This document shows, in pieces, positions 23,122-33,038 of a stretch of 40,708 nucleotides of DNA. The translations under genes were made by a program, and so were the position numbers. The stretch lies in the IMG/VR virus record IMGVR_UViG_3300017991_000200, positions 1-40,708 of that record; one strand, given 5' to 3'. The notes under the pieces were generated by a model, which saw only the letters and a program-made list of their open reading frames with translations, was not told the DNA's origin and searched no databases. The DNA is from a virus. How positions within the stretch are numbered: the stretch's first letter is position 1; the number at the start of each line of letters is the position of its first letter.

Positions 23122-26100
23122 TTATGCAGCTCCCATTCTATATAGTAAATTCATAGCTTGTAAATCTTCTATGATAGATGCTTCTGATTGATCATTAGCG
23201 TAATTAGCATTGACTTGCCAATTGTTATGGGTGCTTTGCTCTATATGCCTGATATCCCCTCCACCACTCATACTTGGCGGATTATATGTAGGAGTTGAAG
23301 ATACACCCACAGCTCCTGATATAGAACCTTTAAGACCTACATTTATTTCTTTCCAATCATTAACTAAGGTATCCTCTAGCCTATCTCGCAAATTTTGCGC
23401 CGCATTAAGTAGTATATCTGCATTCTCTAACGGTTTTGCCATGCCTTCTACTACATACCCAAATAGCTCAAGCATCACCTCCGATGGAGAGGCAATACCT
23501 AATAATCTTTTTATCCAATCTACAAAATTCCCAATTAAGTTCTGTACCCCATCACGTAGACTTCCCCAACTGTCTCTCAACCCTTGCCATATACCATCAA
23601 CTATATCACTGCCTATCTCTGTAAATCTATCTGAGAAGTTACTGAATGAATTGGCTATATCATCAATTAACCCACTAACTGCATCTATTACAGTATCTGT
23701 GGCATTAGATATACCTTCTCTGACTTTATCCCATATCTCATTGAACGCGTCTACTACAGCAGACGCTTTTTCGGATATGGCGGAAGCTATATTGCCCATA
23801 GCTTCTATAACCGCATTTACTATATCATTCCAATAGGTTACAAAAGAGTCGTATAGATTAGATAGCCAATTAAGCACCCACTCTAATATGGCTTGGAACT
23901 TCTCCATAATAAACGTGTACATATTTTCTAACCATGTAGTAGTAGTTAATAGAATATTTTCCCACTGCGTGCGGAAATTCTCAAGCATTCTTTGCAATAG
24001 TTCTATAAGCCACTGATATATTTGATTTAATTTATCAGTTATGGCACTATTCATATTATTTAACCATGTGCCTGTAGTTTTGAATACCGTATCCCAATTC
24101 CCTTTGAATGCCTCACTCACCAAACCCAATACATCATCCACTACCTTTTTGGCAGCATTCAATTTGGTATCAATATCTTCTCTAGTCAATCCTAACAAAC
24201 TGGCAGTAGTATTTAATACAGCATTCCAACCTTCTGTGAACTTATTAGATATGGAATCCATCACTTCGCTTATCCTAGTGCGTATACCTTCTGTATTCTC
24301 ACTCACTGATACCGCTAATCCATTTATGGCTTCTGTAGCACTATCCCGTATATTGGTCCAAGCATTTACCATGAACTGCCCTACACCCTCCAACATACTG
24401 AATAATGCCTCTCCCATAGAAGCAAACGAGTCAATTATACCATTAACTATATCTGGAACTATGGAGTTCCCTACCAACACCTCCCATAATCCTGTAAATA
24501 TGGCTATTATACCATCTATAGTCCCTTGTATGGTACTTATAACTACTGTTTTTAATCCATCCCATATATTTTGTATACCCTCTACTACAGAATTCATGGA
24601 ATCTATCATGGCTCCCTTCCAATCGCCACCTGTGAATAGAGCCACTAGAACGTTTATTATACCACTTATAAATCCTGTTAAGGATGTGAGAAGCCCACTG
24701 ATTATCTGCACCACCCCAGCTATGTTAGCACCAATGCTGGGCAACACGGCACTTATGTAATCTACAAATACTTTGAATGCTACAACCAGTACACCTGTAA
24801 CTAATGCAGCCAATGCTCCTAATGCTGGTAATACGTTATTGGCTATATTATCCCATAAACTCTTGAGGGCAGGTATTGCAGGCTGTAATGCCTCAGCAAA
24901 CCCTTTAATCCCTTTCCCTAGACGTTCTACAGATGGGGCAAACATATCACCAACCGTTTTAGCAGCATTACCCAAAGTATCTATAAATCCGGACAGATCT
25001 ACACCTGTGAATTCCTCTATGCCACTGAGCATATTTGCCCATAATTCTTCGGTTCTTCCCTTGACGCTGTTTCCTATTCCACCCCAATTTATATCACTTA
25101 GTTTGGCGGATATGGTATCTTTCACATTGGATATGGTATCTCCAGTAACACGTAATGCATTATCCCACATACCAGATGCAGCACTTGCTACATCACCACC
25201 TAATTTCCCCCAATCAATTCCCCCAAGCATGCTAGTCAATGCATCCCATATTAACCCAGCCACATCCTTAGATATATTAAATACCCCGTTCCATAGTGTA
25301 CTAGCTGCAGAAGCCACAGTACTACCCACTTTGCCCCAATCTATACTATTAAATAGATTGGTTAATGCAGTAGTGATGGTAGATAGTACATTACCACTAA
25401 TACTCATAACGCTGTCCCACAAAGCACTAGTTGCTGACGCTACAGTATCCCCTACTTTCTTCCAATCTATATTTTTGAATAGATTAGTTATAGCACTCCA
25501 TACATAAGATAGTACATCACTACCTATACCAAATGCAAATTGCCATAGCACTATAACTTTTTCACCTAACCAATTGCCTAATGTCGCCCAATCTATTTTA
25601 CCTAGCAAATCAAATAGCGCATTAGTTAATGTAGCCAATAGTTCAGAACCTATATTAGCTATTTGCCCAAATAGCCAAGTCAGAGAACCAGAAGCCATCT
25701 CTGCTATTGAACCCCAATCTATCTCAGTAAATGAGGATATAGCACCTTCCCAATTTCCTTTACCTAACTGCCCAAACCCGTCAATTAGATCATACACCAC
25801 ATTGGTTAATTCCTCAGCTTTTTTGGCCAACCCCTCTGGAAGAAGTTCTCCCCATGGATATTCCCTACTGAATACCCCACTATACATATCCATTGCTACT
25901 CTTCGTAAAGTATTCAACCCATCAGCAAATTTCTCAGCCGTTCCTACCATAGAAGAAGGGAGAACCTTGCTCCAATCAAAGAATTCTATATTACCAGACA
26001 TGAAGAAAGATAACGCGGATCTTATATTACTTACAGAATTTTCTACAAAAGATGTAATATTAGATAGAGCACGCCCTATCTTTTGGGCAGCAATTTGCAT

Positions 26101-28020
26101 GCCTTCTGGTAGATCCGTGATCCAATCATTATACACATCACCATCTTGTACTACAGCAAGTAAGTATTTACCTAGAGTTTTCAGTACACCAAAAAATCCA
26201 CTTATAGAAGATATATTATTAGAAGCAACCACACCTATCCCTGCTATAGCTGCTGCCAATAACCCTAATGGCGATATCAGCACACCTAATGCCCCCACAG
26301 CAGTACCCAGTACAGTAATAAATCCTCCTAGTGCTATTAAAATTGGACCGATGGCTGCACCAGCTGCAGCCAGTGCAGCAGCCCAATATAGTGTATCTTC
26401 ATCTAATTGAGTCACCCACTCTATAACTTTTATCAACCCATTAACTAATGGATCTATAAACTTAGATGTGAACTTACTGAAATCTAAGGATGAGAATCTA
26501 TCTACTAATCTAGATACAGCACCTAGTAGTGGTGTAAATGCTTTGGTGATGGAGTTGCCTAGTTTTATTTTCATAGTATCTACGCTTCCAGACAACGCTT
26601 CTACCACACCATTCCAAGTGCCCATTTTTGCGTTCATTACATCGCCAGCTACAGCAGCACCAGCTATGGCATCTTCCATCCCTTCCCAACCTTCTATACC
26701 ATCATCCAGCAGGGATTGCATAGCTTTCATACCATATGTACCTGCTAGTGTCTGTATATATTGGTTCTTTTGCTCTTGGGTGAGTTCCCTGACTACCTCA
26801 GTACCAGTTTTTTGTTTGGCAATCAAAGGATCCATAGCTTTGGAGGTATTTACCAACACTTGCCGTAATTCTGATAATTTCTCATTACGAGCTTCTTCAT
26901 CTAGATTAGCACCTTTTATACCGGAAGTGTAATCACTAAGAGATTGCTGTGTGCGCTGATATATCTTCTGTAATCTATCTAATTCACTTTGTTCGGATTT
27001 AGTGAGTGCCCCATGGTACTCAATTATGGTGGCATTATCCCCTAGTGCTTTAGAGAAACTATCTACCAATTCAGGCAACTCTTTCATATTGCCTTGACTA
27101 TCGTATAGTTGTATATTCAGGTCACTTAATGCCTCTGTGACTGAATCCGTTGGGCGCATGATATTGGTGAGCATACTCTTCAATGCAGTACCTGCTTCCC
27201 CGCCTTGTATACCCCGTTGACTCAACAGAGCCAACGCAGTATTTACATCTTCTAGAGAAAATCCGAATGCTGCTGCAGTAGGTCCAATATTAGTCAATGC
27301 TTGACCTATATCACTCACTTCCATAACGCTGGCATCTGCAGCCTGCACAAAGTTATTAACTATATCTGTGGCATCTTCGGCTTCCCTACCAAATGTAGCC
27401 ATAGCAATACTCAACAGATCGCTACTCTCAGCCATTGACATGCCACTTGCAGTAGCCAAATTGAGAACAGCTTCTAGTGTTCCTGTGGTACCACCCAACT
27501 CATTTATAGCTTCTGTAAGAGTGATGCCCTCTTTGCTGGCCAAAGCCAATGCTGCACCCATCCCTCCGGCTTCCTCAGATACTGTACCCATTACCTCATC
27601 AGCCTGTTGCCCTGCTTTCAAAAGACCCAGCATTGCCTCTGCAGACTCTGTAGCACCAAATACAGAGTCTGCACCCATTTTGAGTGCGAATTCCCCTATC
27701 CGTTCCATATCATAGCCAGCATCTTTGGTAGCAACTTGTATTAGAGCCATTTGATCTTGGAACTCGCCTGCAGAATCTACGGCAGTATTTACCAGCCCAA
27801 CCATAGGTTTGGTGAGCTTATCTGCTAATATATTTCCTACATCGGCTACATTATGACCTACATCAGCCAAATTGGATCCAAACGTTTGCCATCCTTTGGA
27901 TGCTTTAGTTATAAAATTATCTGTAGCTGTATCCATTTTCTTCAAACCATTTTCATAGGCTTGAAGACCTTTATTGAAGTCAGATACATCTGCTACAAGT
28001 CGTATACCTGTTTGTTCCAT
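23122..28020 (-). CDS. tail tape measure protein
   Basis: A 1632-residue protein that sets tail length. The N-terminal third is a TP901-type tape measure domain (GEFQDQMALIQVATKDAGYD, then helices with TASGMSMAESSDLL and QRGIQGGEAGTALKSML). Several hydrophobic segments occur near residues 570-640, a feature of tape measures that enter the membrane on ejection. From about 860 to 1100 there are tandem units of about 42 residues with IDWGKVG and TLWN-type tryptophans. A long C-terminal helical stretch with tryptophan spacing follows. Its start overlaps the tail chaperone stop (TAATG). Confidence 0.9.
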   Translation of the reverse strand: MEQTGIRLVADVSDFNKGLQAYENGLKKMDTATDNFITKASKGWQTFGSNLADVGHNVADVGNILADKLTKPMVGLVNTAVDSAGEFQDQMALIQVATKDAGYDMERIGEFALKMGADSVFGATESAEAMLGLLKAGQQADEVMGTVSEEAGGMGAALALASKEGITLTEAINELGGTTGTLEAVLNLATASGMSMAESSDLLSIAMATFGREAEDATDIVNNFVQAADASVMEVSDIGQALTNIGPTAAAFGFSLEDVNTALALLSQRGIQGGEAGTALKSMLTNIMRPTDSVTEALSDLNIQLYDSQGNMKELPELVDSFSKALGDNATIIEYHGALTKSEQSELDRLQKIYQRTQQSLSDYTSGIKGANLDEEARNEKLSELRQVLVNTSKAMDPLIAKQKTGTEVVRELTQEQKNQYIQTLAGTYGMKAMQSLLDDGIEGWEGMEDAIAGAAVAGDVMNAKMGTWNGVVEALSGSVDTMKIKLGNSITKAFTPLLGAVSRLVDRFSSLDFSKFTSKFIDPLVNGLIKVIEWVTQLDEDTLYWAAALAAAGAAIGPILIALGGFITVLGTAVGALGVLISPLGLLAAAIAGIGVVASNNISSISGFFGVLKTLGKYLLAVVQDGDVYNDWITDLPEGMQIAAQKIGRALSNITSFVENSVSNIRSALSFFMSGNIEFFDWSKVLPSSMVGTAEKFADGLNTLRRVAMDMYSGVFSREYPWGELLPEGLAKKAEELTNVVYDLIDGFGQLGKGNWEGAISSFTEIDWGSIAEMASGSLTWLFGQIANIGSELLATLTNALFDLLGKIDWATLGNWLGEKVIVLWQFAFGIGSDVLSYVWSAITNLFKNIDWKKVGDTVASATSALWDSVMSISGNVLSTITTALTNLFNSIDWGKVGSTVASAASTLWNGVFNISKDVAGLIWDALTSMLGGIDWGKLGGDVASAASGMWDNALRVTGDTISNVKDTISAKLSDINWGGIGNSVKGRTEELWANMLSGIEEFTGVDLSGFIDTLGNAAKTVGDMFAPSVERLGKGIKGFAEALQPAIPALKSLWDNIANNVLPALGALAALVTGVLVVAFKVFVDYISAVLPSIGANIAGVVQIISGLLTSLTGFISGIINVLVALFTGGDWKGAMIDSMNSVVEGIQNIWDGLKTVVISTIQGTIDGIIAIFTGLWEVLVGNSIVPDIVNGIIDSFASMGEALFSMLEGVGQFMVNAWTNIRDSATEAINGLAVSVSENTEGIRTRISEVMDSISNKFTEGWNAVLNTTASLLGLTREDIDTKLNAAKKVVDDVLGLVSEAFKGNWDTVFKTTGTWLNNMNSAITDKLNQIYQWLIELLQRMLENFRTQWENILLTTTTWLENMYTFIMEKFQAILEWVLNWLSNLYDSFVTYWNDIVNAVIEAMGNIASAISEKASAVVDAFNEIWDKVREGISNATDTVIDAVSGLIDDIANSFSNFSDRFTEIGSDIVDGIWQGLRDSWGSLRDGVQNLIGNFVDWIKRLLGIASPSEVMLELFGYVVEGMAKPLENADILLNAAQNLRDRLEDTLVNDWKEINVGLKGSISGAVGVSSTPTYNPPSMSGGGDIRHIEQSTHNNWQVNANYANDQSEASIIEDLQAMNLLYRMGAA

Positions 28021-28265
28021 TACCGTTTTGACCTCTGTTCAGCCTTGCGTCTATTTTCCTCTGCCTCTAATGCCGCCAATTTATCCTTAGATCTCATATA
28101 AGCAAACATTGCCGCACGCTCCCAAGTGGGTAATGTATAGAATTTACTAATAGTAATTCCCCACTCGTGAGCTATGCGGCACTCTTCATACCTTCTGCTG
28201 TATGTTGTTCGCCCACTGGGGGCAACCCAGCCACTGAGATCCCTATTCTTCCACTTTATTGCGAA
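28020..28265 (-). CDS. tail assembly chaperone, frameshifted extension (gpT-like)
   Basis: An open frame without its own obvious start follows the gpG-like gene. It is +1 relative to the gpG frame, opening just after a +1-frame TAG and running to the TAA that overlaps the tape measure start. The product is about 82 residues: a variable stretch, then LPTWERAAMFAYMRSK and a charged helix ending in EAEENRRKAEQRSKR, the typical gpT end. Such genes are normally made by programmed frameshifting as a gpG-gpT fusion that chaperones the tape measure. An internal ATG with GGGAG is a weaker alternative. Confidence 0.8.
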   Translation of the reverse strand, partial: FAIKWKNRDLSGWVAPSGRTTYSRRYEECRIAHEWGITISKFYTLPTWERAAMFAYMRSKDKLAALEAEENRRKAEQRSKR

Positions 28266-28758
28266 AGGTATTCTCCGCAGTGGCTATATCCTCCTCTGTA
28301 ACCGATGAAGATACTGCTTCCATGAATGTTATAAAGTCATTGCTAGTTTTAATGATCTCTGTACTCACATACAACATTCTCAAGTCCTCGGCATCTTCAG
28401 GGAAATGATTACGTAATACCAACCGCATACTATCTACCCAATCATCGGGAGGATCCAAATCCCCCTCCATCTTAAATATCAAGTATCTGAGTAGTGTGCG
28501 ATTACGTTCTTGATCTACCTCAGCACATGCAGTTTTGTATCCCTCATCATTCACATCCGCCCATAGCTTTTCTCCAAACTTGGTCTTAATGGGTACCATG
28601 GGAGGGTCAGGGTATGGGATACTATTGAATATGGCATCCCTAACTAAGGGAGGCATAGGATCCATACTTACTTTCATCCCCGCACTGAAAGTGATCTCTA
28701 TTTTACCATCATTCCTAGTATCCCATTTCTTAATACTCTTCGCTTTCTTGTTAGCCAT
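28243..28758 (-). CDS. tail assembly chaperone (gpG-like)
   Basis: A 171-residue helical, acidic protein directly upstream of the gpT-like frame and tape measure. It has the gpG pattern: an N-terminal strand region, a PPDDWVDSMRLVL-type middle and an alpha-helical C-terminal region with FMEAVSSSVTEEDIAT. It should coat the tape measure protein before tail tube polymerisation. The +1 frameshift near its C-terminus makes the longer fusion. Confidence 0.78.
   Translation of the reverse strand: MANKKAKSIKKWDTRNDGKIEITFSAGMKVSMDPMPPLVRDAIFNSIPYPDPPMVPIKTKFGEKLWADVNDEGYKTACAEVDQERNRTLLRYLIFKMEGDLDPPDDWVDSMRLVLRNHFPEDAEDLRMLYVSTEIIKTSNDFITFMEAVSSSVTEEDIATAENTFRNKVEE
28255..28266 (-). promoter_or_regulatory. 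candidate +1 frameshift site
   Basis: The minus-strand sequence TTTCGCAATAAA lies where the gpG and gpT frames overlap. A ribosome could slip from TTT to TTC (same phenylalanine tRNA) or from AAA to AAG before GTG, each giving a +1 shift into the gpT frame. The usual lambda-type -1 slippery heptamer is absent. Confidence 0.5.
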
Positions 28759-28779
28759 AACTCAACCTCCTACAGTTTA

Positions 28780-30204
28780 TTATGAGCTCATTGCCTCATT
28801 ACCACAAGTTCCCCTGGTTACAAACCCGCTGGCACCTACTGCAGACACTGTGGAAGGAGTACAAGCCCATACCCCATTCAAACCTGAATTGGCAGTAATA
28901 TCCATAGCTTCCCAACTATATCCGCCATCATCAGTACGATATACATCGCCTGTATCTGCTGTATAATAACCAAAGTTTGTCTCAGAGAACATCAATGCTG
29001 TTATAGTATCACTTGCCGTCAGCGCAGTAGTCTTTTGTGTCCAAGTATCTCCTCCATCCAAGGAGTATGCCATCCTACCTTCCACCCCCGCCACTACCAT
29101 GATATACGTATCAGTTTGTGCGCAACATTTGACATTCTTGGCAGTAAAAGTACTAACAGTTCTGGCGGTCCAAGCACTGCCACCATTAACAGTAGTGGCT
29201 ACTGCACCATTATCGCCCACCACAATCCCCCTGTTGGTATCTAAGAAGTGTATACCATACAGATCCTCAGTAGTGGCAGGAGATACATCTTCCCAAGTCA
29301 ATCCACCATCACTGGAAAACAAAACTACTCCACCATCTGCCGCTATCCAGATATGGTACTTGTCTAATCCAAAGATAGCATTTACAAAATTGGAAGCACC
29401 CAACTCAGTAGCCAAATCTATCTCAGTCCAAGTACTGCCACCATCTGTACTCACTCCTATCTCCTCATCATCACCACTACCTACAATAACGAAATCTCCT
29501 TGCGCATATACAGCATTGATAGTATCGCCAGGAGAACCTGCCCACCCAGTTGGTCCACCTATATCAGTCCAAGTTCCTCCGCCATTGGTGGTCTTCAATA
29601 CCACATTATTGGCACCTACAGCATAGAGAACTTGACATCCTACTGTTCTCTCGCCACATATACCACCACAACTGGGATCATCAGCACTAACTACATCCAT
29701 CAAGTCTTCACTAGTTACTGCTGCTGCTTGGTCAGTAAATACTGGGGAACAAATTTCCATCCAACTTCTAGCACTTACTGCACCACTTACTAGTGCTAAA
29801 GTTTGATCATCTGGTTGCCTAGCAACTGGTGCTGGGATAGTTTTCCCTGTCAATCTAGCCACAGAAATATAGTCAGCAACATCGTATACCTTACTGTCAG
29901 GCCTCTCACATTGGCTATACATTATCAACATATTGAATGCACATTCCATAGCCAATAACCTTGTAGCTATACTCCGAGGCATCTCAATGGTGGTTGTGAC
30001 ATTACCAGGAGCACCTTGCGTTTCTGCTACAATCTCGAACTCTCCTCGTGTATCATCTGATGGTAAGTAATATGGTGTTATATCACCCATTGGAACTTCC
30101 ATATCCCCTACACCAGCATCACCCCACAATTCCCACGGATGGAGTGGACCTTCCTCTTGAATCCATAATCTACCCATTCCACTATCGTAATATGTTTCTG
30201 CCAT
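28780..30204 (-). CDS. major tail protein with C-terminal BNR beta-propeller
   Basis: A 474-residue protein with AAGGAGGA before the ATG. By position (between the connector and tail chaperones) it should be the tail tube subunit; residues 1-160 are the beta-rich tube domain. Residues about 190-470 form a propeller, with six Asp-box/BNR units ending in a tryptophan: TNGGGTW (206-212), TDGGSTW (253-259), SDGGLTW (298-304), VNGGSAW (339-345), LDGGDTW (382-388) and DDGGYSW (425-431). Such repeats occur in sialidases and in the Ycf48 family. Every tail ring would carry six propellers. Confidence 0.75.
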   Translation of the reverse strand: MAETYYDSGMGRLWIQEEGPLHPWELWGDAGVGDMEVPMGDITPYYLPSDDTRGEFEIVAETQGAPGNVTTTIEMPRSIATRLLAMECAFNMLIMYSQCERPDSKVYDVADYISVARLTGKTIPAPVARQPDDQTLALVSGAVSARSWMEICSPVFTDQAAAVTSEDLMDVVSADDPSCGGICGERTVGCQVLYAVGANNVVLKTTNGGGTWTDIGGPTGWAGSPGDTINAVYAQGDFVIVGSGDDEEIGVSTDGGSTWTEIDLATELGASNFVNAIFGLDKYHIWIAADGGVVLFSSDGGLTWEDVSPATTEDLYGIHFLDTNRGIVVGDNGAVATTVNGGSAWTARTVSTFTAKNVKCCAQTDTYIMVVAGVEGRMAYSLDGGDTWTQKTTALTASDTITALMFSETNFGYYTADTGDVYRTDDGGYSWEAMDITANSGLNGVWACTPSTVSAVGASGFVTRGTCGNEAMSS

Positions 30205-30217
30205 TATTATATCCTCC

Positions 30218-31210
30218 TTATGGTGCTACTAATAGATCACCATGCCCTAATCTTAATTCACTAACTGTATTCCAGGCGAAATATGCTCCTTTAGTTAAAC
30301 CCCAAGGATTATTAGCCACTTTGGAAGTGGCGGTTGCGTCTTCTCTATCGCCCTTCCATATTTGTACAACACCCTCGCAACCACAAGGTTCTGAAGGTAG
30401 ATTGACATGAGCTAATCTGACTAATGCGGAATACAATGCGGCACTCCAATAAGTCAATCCTGCTTTATACCTCACGAAAACTTTTTGTATATCGCATAAA
30501 TTGCACCCACTATTGCAAACGCAACCACTAATACATACCTCACCTAATCGCTTATCATACCAAATCACTTCTAGGTTTTCTAACTGCTCGCCATTACTAT
30601 CAACTAGTGTTAATGTATCATCATTATATACTCTATACACATCAACTAGTGTTACGTAATTTGAAATATCGCTATAATATATTTTACTATTTTTGAATTT
30701 TGATGGATCCATCAATCTGCATTGGGGTATAGATACCATAACTTGTGTTGGAGATAATCTATCTACATTAGTATGATGAATTACTATATCTTCACCATTA
30801 TATCTGACTTCTATTTCATCTGTAGATAATGTAGAAGCATAATTAACAATTACTGTACCTACATCATCAGAATAAGATACTGATGGGGAGTCTATGAATT
30901 CGCTCACCTTAGTACCAAATTCTATACCCATCCCCCAAGACAGTTTATATATCTTAGATAAGTCATCTAGCAGTATAGTTTCTTCAAACCAATGAGGAAA
31001 TATGGTATATCCTAGTTGCTGCTCAATCAACTCTCTTGATGTAGCTAATGCTGCAGCCATACGTTCCCTATCCGTTTGCTTCCAAACATAACGGCACCAA
31101 TAATTTGGCTCTCCAGTTTCTGTCCAGCCATTGTAAGGTATATCATCTATACCGATATACTCTTCATACTTATCTAAATTTACATCAGGAAAATTATTAC
31201 TTCTTGCCAT
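30218..31210 (-). CDS. head-tail connector or adaptor protein
   Basis: A 330-residue protein between the glycosyltransferase and major tail genes. The N-terminal helical region (about 40-70), central beta region and C-terminal helix (YSALVRLAHVNLP) fit head-tail adaptors. Seven cysteines cluster at C226, C230, C232, C236, C239 (CISGCVCNSGCNLC) and C276, C278 (CGC), possibly holding a metal or cross-links. It is probably a ring between portal and tail, inferred mainly from position. Confidence 0.55.
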   Translation of the reverse strand: MARSNNFPDVNLDKYEEYIGIDDIPYNGWTETGEPNYWCRYVWKQTDRERMAAALATSRELIEQQLGYTIFPHWFEETILLDDLSKIYKLSWGMGIEFGTKVSEFIDSPSVSYSDDVGTVIVNYASTLSTDEIEVRYNGEDIVIHHTNVDRLSPTQVMVSIPQCRLMDPSKFKNSKIYYSDISNYVTLVDVYRVYNDDTLTLVDSNGEQLENLEVIWYDKRLGEVCISGCVCNSGCNLCDIQKVFVRYKAGLTYWSAALYSALVRLAHVNLPSEPCGCEGVVQIWKGDREDATATSKVANNPWGLTKGAYFAWNTVSELRLGHGDLLVAP

Positions 31211-31230
31211 AACCTATGGCTCCATTACCC

Positions 31231-33012
31231 TCAACCTTTCCTACGACGCTTTTTGGGTATATATCTGGTACGCGCCATACCATTTTCATGTATCTTCCAA
31301 TCTTCAGAGGAAAATAATTTCATATCTTCCGCATTAACCGCAAACGGTACACCTTTTCTCACTCTATATACTTTGGTGCCTCTTATACTGAATGCCCCTT
31401 TCATACTACCTACATATTCTACAATAACTGTAGAGCTGTCGTACATCAACCTGTCCAATTCTCCAGTTTCTGCCATCTTGTACATATCCGAGTGTATATC
31501 CCGCAATGCTTCTCTTAGAATATCTTTATTATCCTCTGCGTTATGCAGCATAGATCTGCCGTGCCTGCGGTATTTCAATACTGTATGGTCTACTTTTCTG
31601 CCATAATAACCTAATTTGCCCATATTCATATTGAATTCATAATCTTCCCATCCCCCTAGATCCGACATACGTTTTTTATATCCTGATGTACGAATCCATC
31701 CACATTTGGGGTATAATGAGCAATAAGGTATTATATTTTTACTCATCAGTTTTTGTAATGAGTATGGCGGCATAGTCAATAACTTTTCATGATCGCCATA
31801 CACTTGTATATCCCCATAAGCTATAACCTGCTCCTCGAATCTGCGTTGATGGTATACAAGACTACCTAATGCATCTGCATTAGCCAGCTCATCATCAGCA
31901 TCCAAAGGTAGGAAATATGGTGAATTAGTTCTTTTAATCCCAGCATTCCTGGCTTCGGATAATCCTCTATTCTTTTTAAGATTTACAAATCTAATTCTAT
32001 TGTCTAATTTTACTAACTCCTCAGCCACTTGCGCTGTATCGTCAGTGCTTCCATCATTAACAATTATAATTTCCCAGTCTACATAATTTTGCCGTATTAC
32101 GCTATGTACCGCATCTGGTAAGTATTTTGCGTAATTATAGCATGGGATTATTACTGTTACATAAGGAGGCATAGTGTCTAACCATTCTTTAGCCCTATCA
32201 GCCATATCTTTATACGTATATCTATTTGCCATCACTAAAGAATTATCGGACATAGTATTCAATAGTTCTCTATTACTATCTAACTTACGTAATGCTTCTA
32301 ATGCTTGAGCTTCATCATCTACTATATACCCATTAAACCCTTCCTGTACATGAAATTCAGCACTACCAACCCTTGTGGTGATAATTGGCAATCCACAAGC
32401 TATGGCTTCTGCTATACATACATTAGATCCCTCGCTAGAAGATAGGCATAGGTACACATCCATCGTATTATATAACCTTACCATATCTTCTAGCGATAGA
32501 TTCTCATTATCTGTAACCAACTCACCCACAGAACTTGCCAATCTACGTATAGCTTCCCAATTCTTCGTAGGATTACGTTTAGAACCCACTGATCCTACTT
32601 TGAGAACTTTATCATTATACTTGATGTCGAACTTAATAAAATTGGGATGGGCAGCAGATGGAATAATGTACTTACTATTTACACCATGCTTATTACTTAC
32701 ACGTTCTGATACACTTGCTACTATGTCAGCCTTATCTATAGCATCTTTAGCATCATGCTCATAAATACAGCTATGAAGTAATTGCGCCACAGGAAGTTTA
32801 TCTAGTGTACTTCGTCTACTTCGTAGATACTTACTATCTCCCGTCCAGTTGAGTACTAATATATCTGTATCAACTACATGGAGCAATTTACTTTGTTTGA
32901 AATGCGCCACTTGAATATCATAGCCAGTTATACCTATAGATATGGTTTCCCATAACCTTTGTACAGCCCATCCTTCCCTATCATATACAGATATAACCTT
33001 TTTATTTCTCAT
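31231..33012 (-). CDS. two-domain glycosyltransferase (GT4 plus GT2)
   Basis: A 593-residue protein with two enzymes in one chain. Residues 1-280 are a GT-B domain with the GT4 signature SSSEGSNVCIAEAIACGLP. Residues from about 282 are a GT-A (family 2) domain: VIIPCYNYAKYLPDAV, VNDGSTDD and the metal-binding LPLDADDELA. Such chains transfer sugars to proteins or glycans. It lies between the major capsid and connector genes, so it may glycosylate virion proteins or modify host surface sugars. Codon use matches its neighbours. Confidence 0.85.
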   Translation of the reverse strand: MRNKKVISVYDREGWAVQRLWETISIGITGYDIQVAHFKQSKLLHVVDTDILVLNWTGDSKYLRSRRSTLDKLPVAQLLHSCIYEHDAKDAIDKADIVASVSERVSNKHGVNSKYIIPSAAHPNFIKFDIKYNDKVLKVGSVGSKRNPTKNWEAIRRLASSVGELVTDNENLSLEDMVRLYNTMDVYLCLSSSEGSNVCIAEAIACGLPIITTRVGSAEFHVQEGFNGYIVDDEAQALEALRKLDSNRELLNTMSDNSLVMANRYTYKDMADRAKEWLDTMPPYVTVIIPCYNYAKYLPDAVHSVIRQNYVDWEIIIVNDGSTDDTAQVAEELVKLDNRIRFVNLKKNRGLSEARNAGIKRTNSPYFLPLDADDELANADALGSLVYHQRRFEEQVIAYGDIQVYGDHEKLLTMPPYSLQKLMSKNIIPYCSLYPKCGWIRTSGYKKRMSDLGGWEDYEFNMNMGKLGYYGRKVDHTVLKYRRHGRSMLHNAEDNKDILREALRDIHSDMYKMAETGELDRLMYDSSTVIVEYVGSMKGAFSIRGTKVYRVRKGVPFAVNAEDMKLFSSEDWKIHENGMARTRYIPKKRRRKG

Positions 33013-33038
33013 CTGCTGCCCTCTGTACTATACTTTAA

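Noticed and set aside
23210-27715. Long plus-strand frames opposite the tape measure gene
   Set aside because: Shadows of one long minus-strand coding region, without ribosome-binding sites or recognisable domains.
28535-30410. Plus-strand frames opposite chaperone, tail and connector genes
   Set aside because: Antisense shadows with serine- and threonine-rich low-information products.
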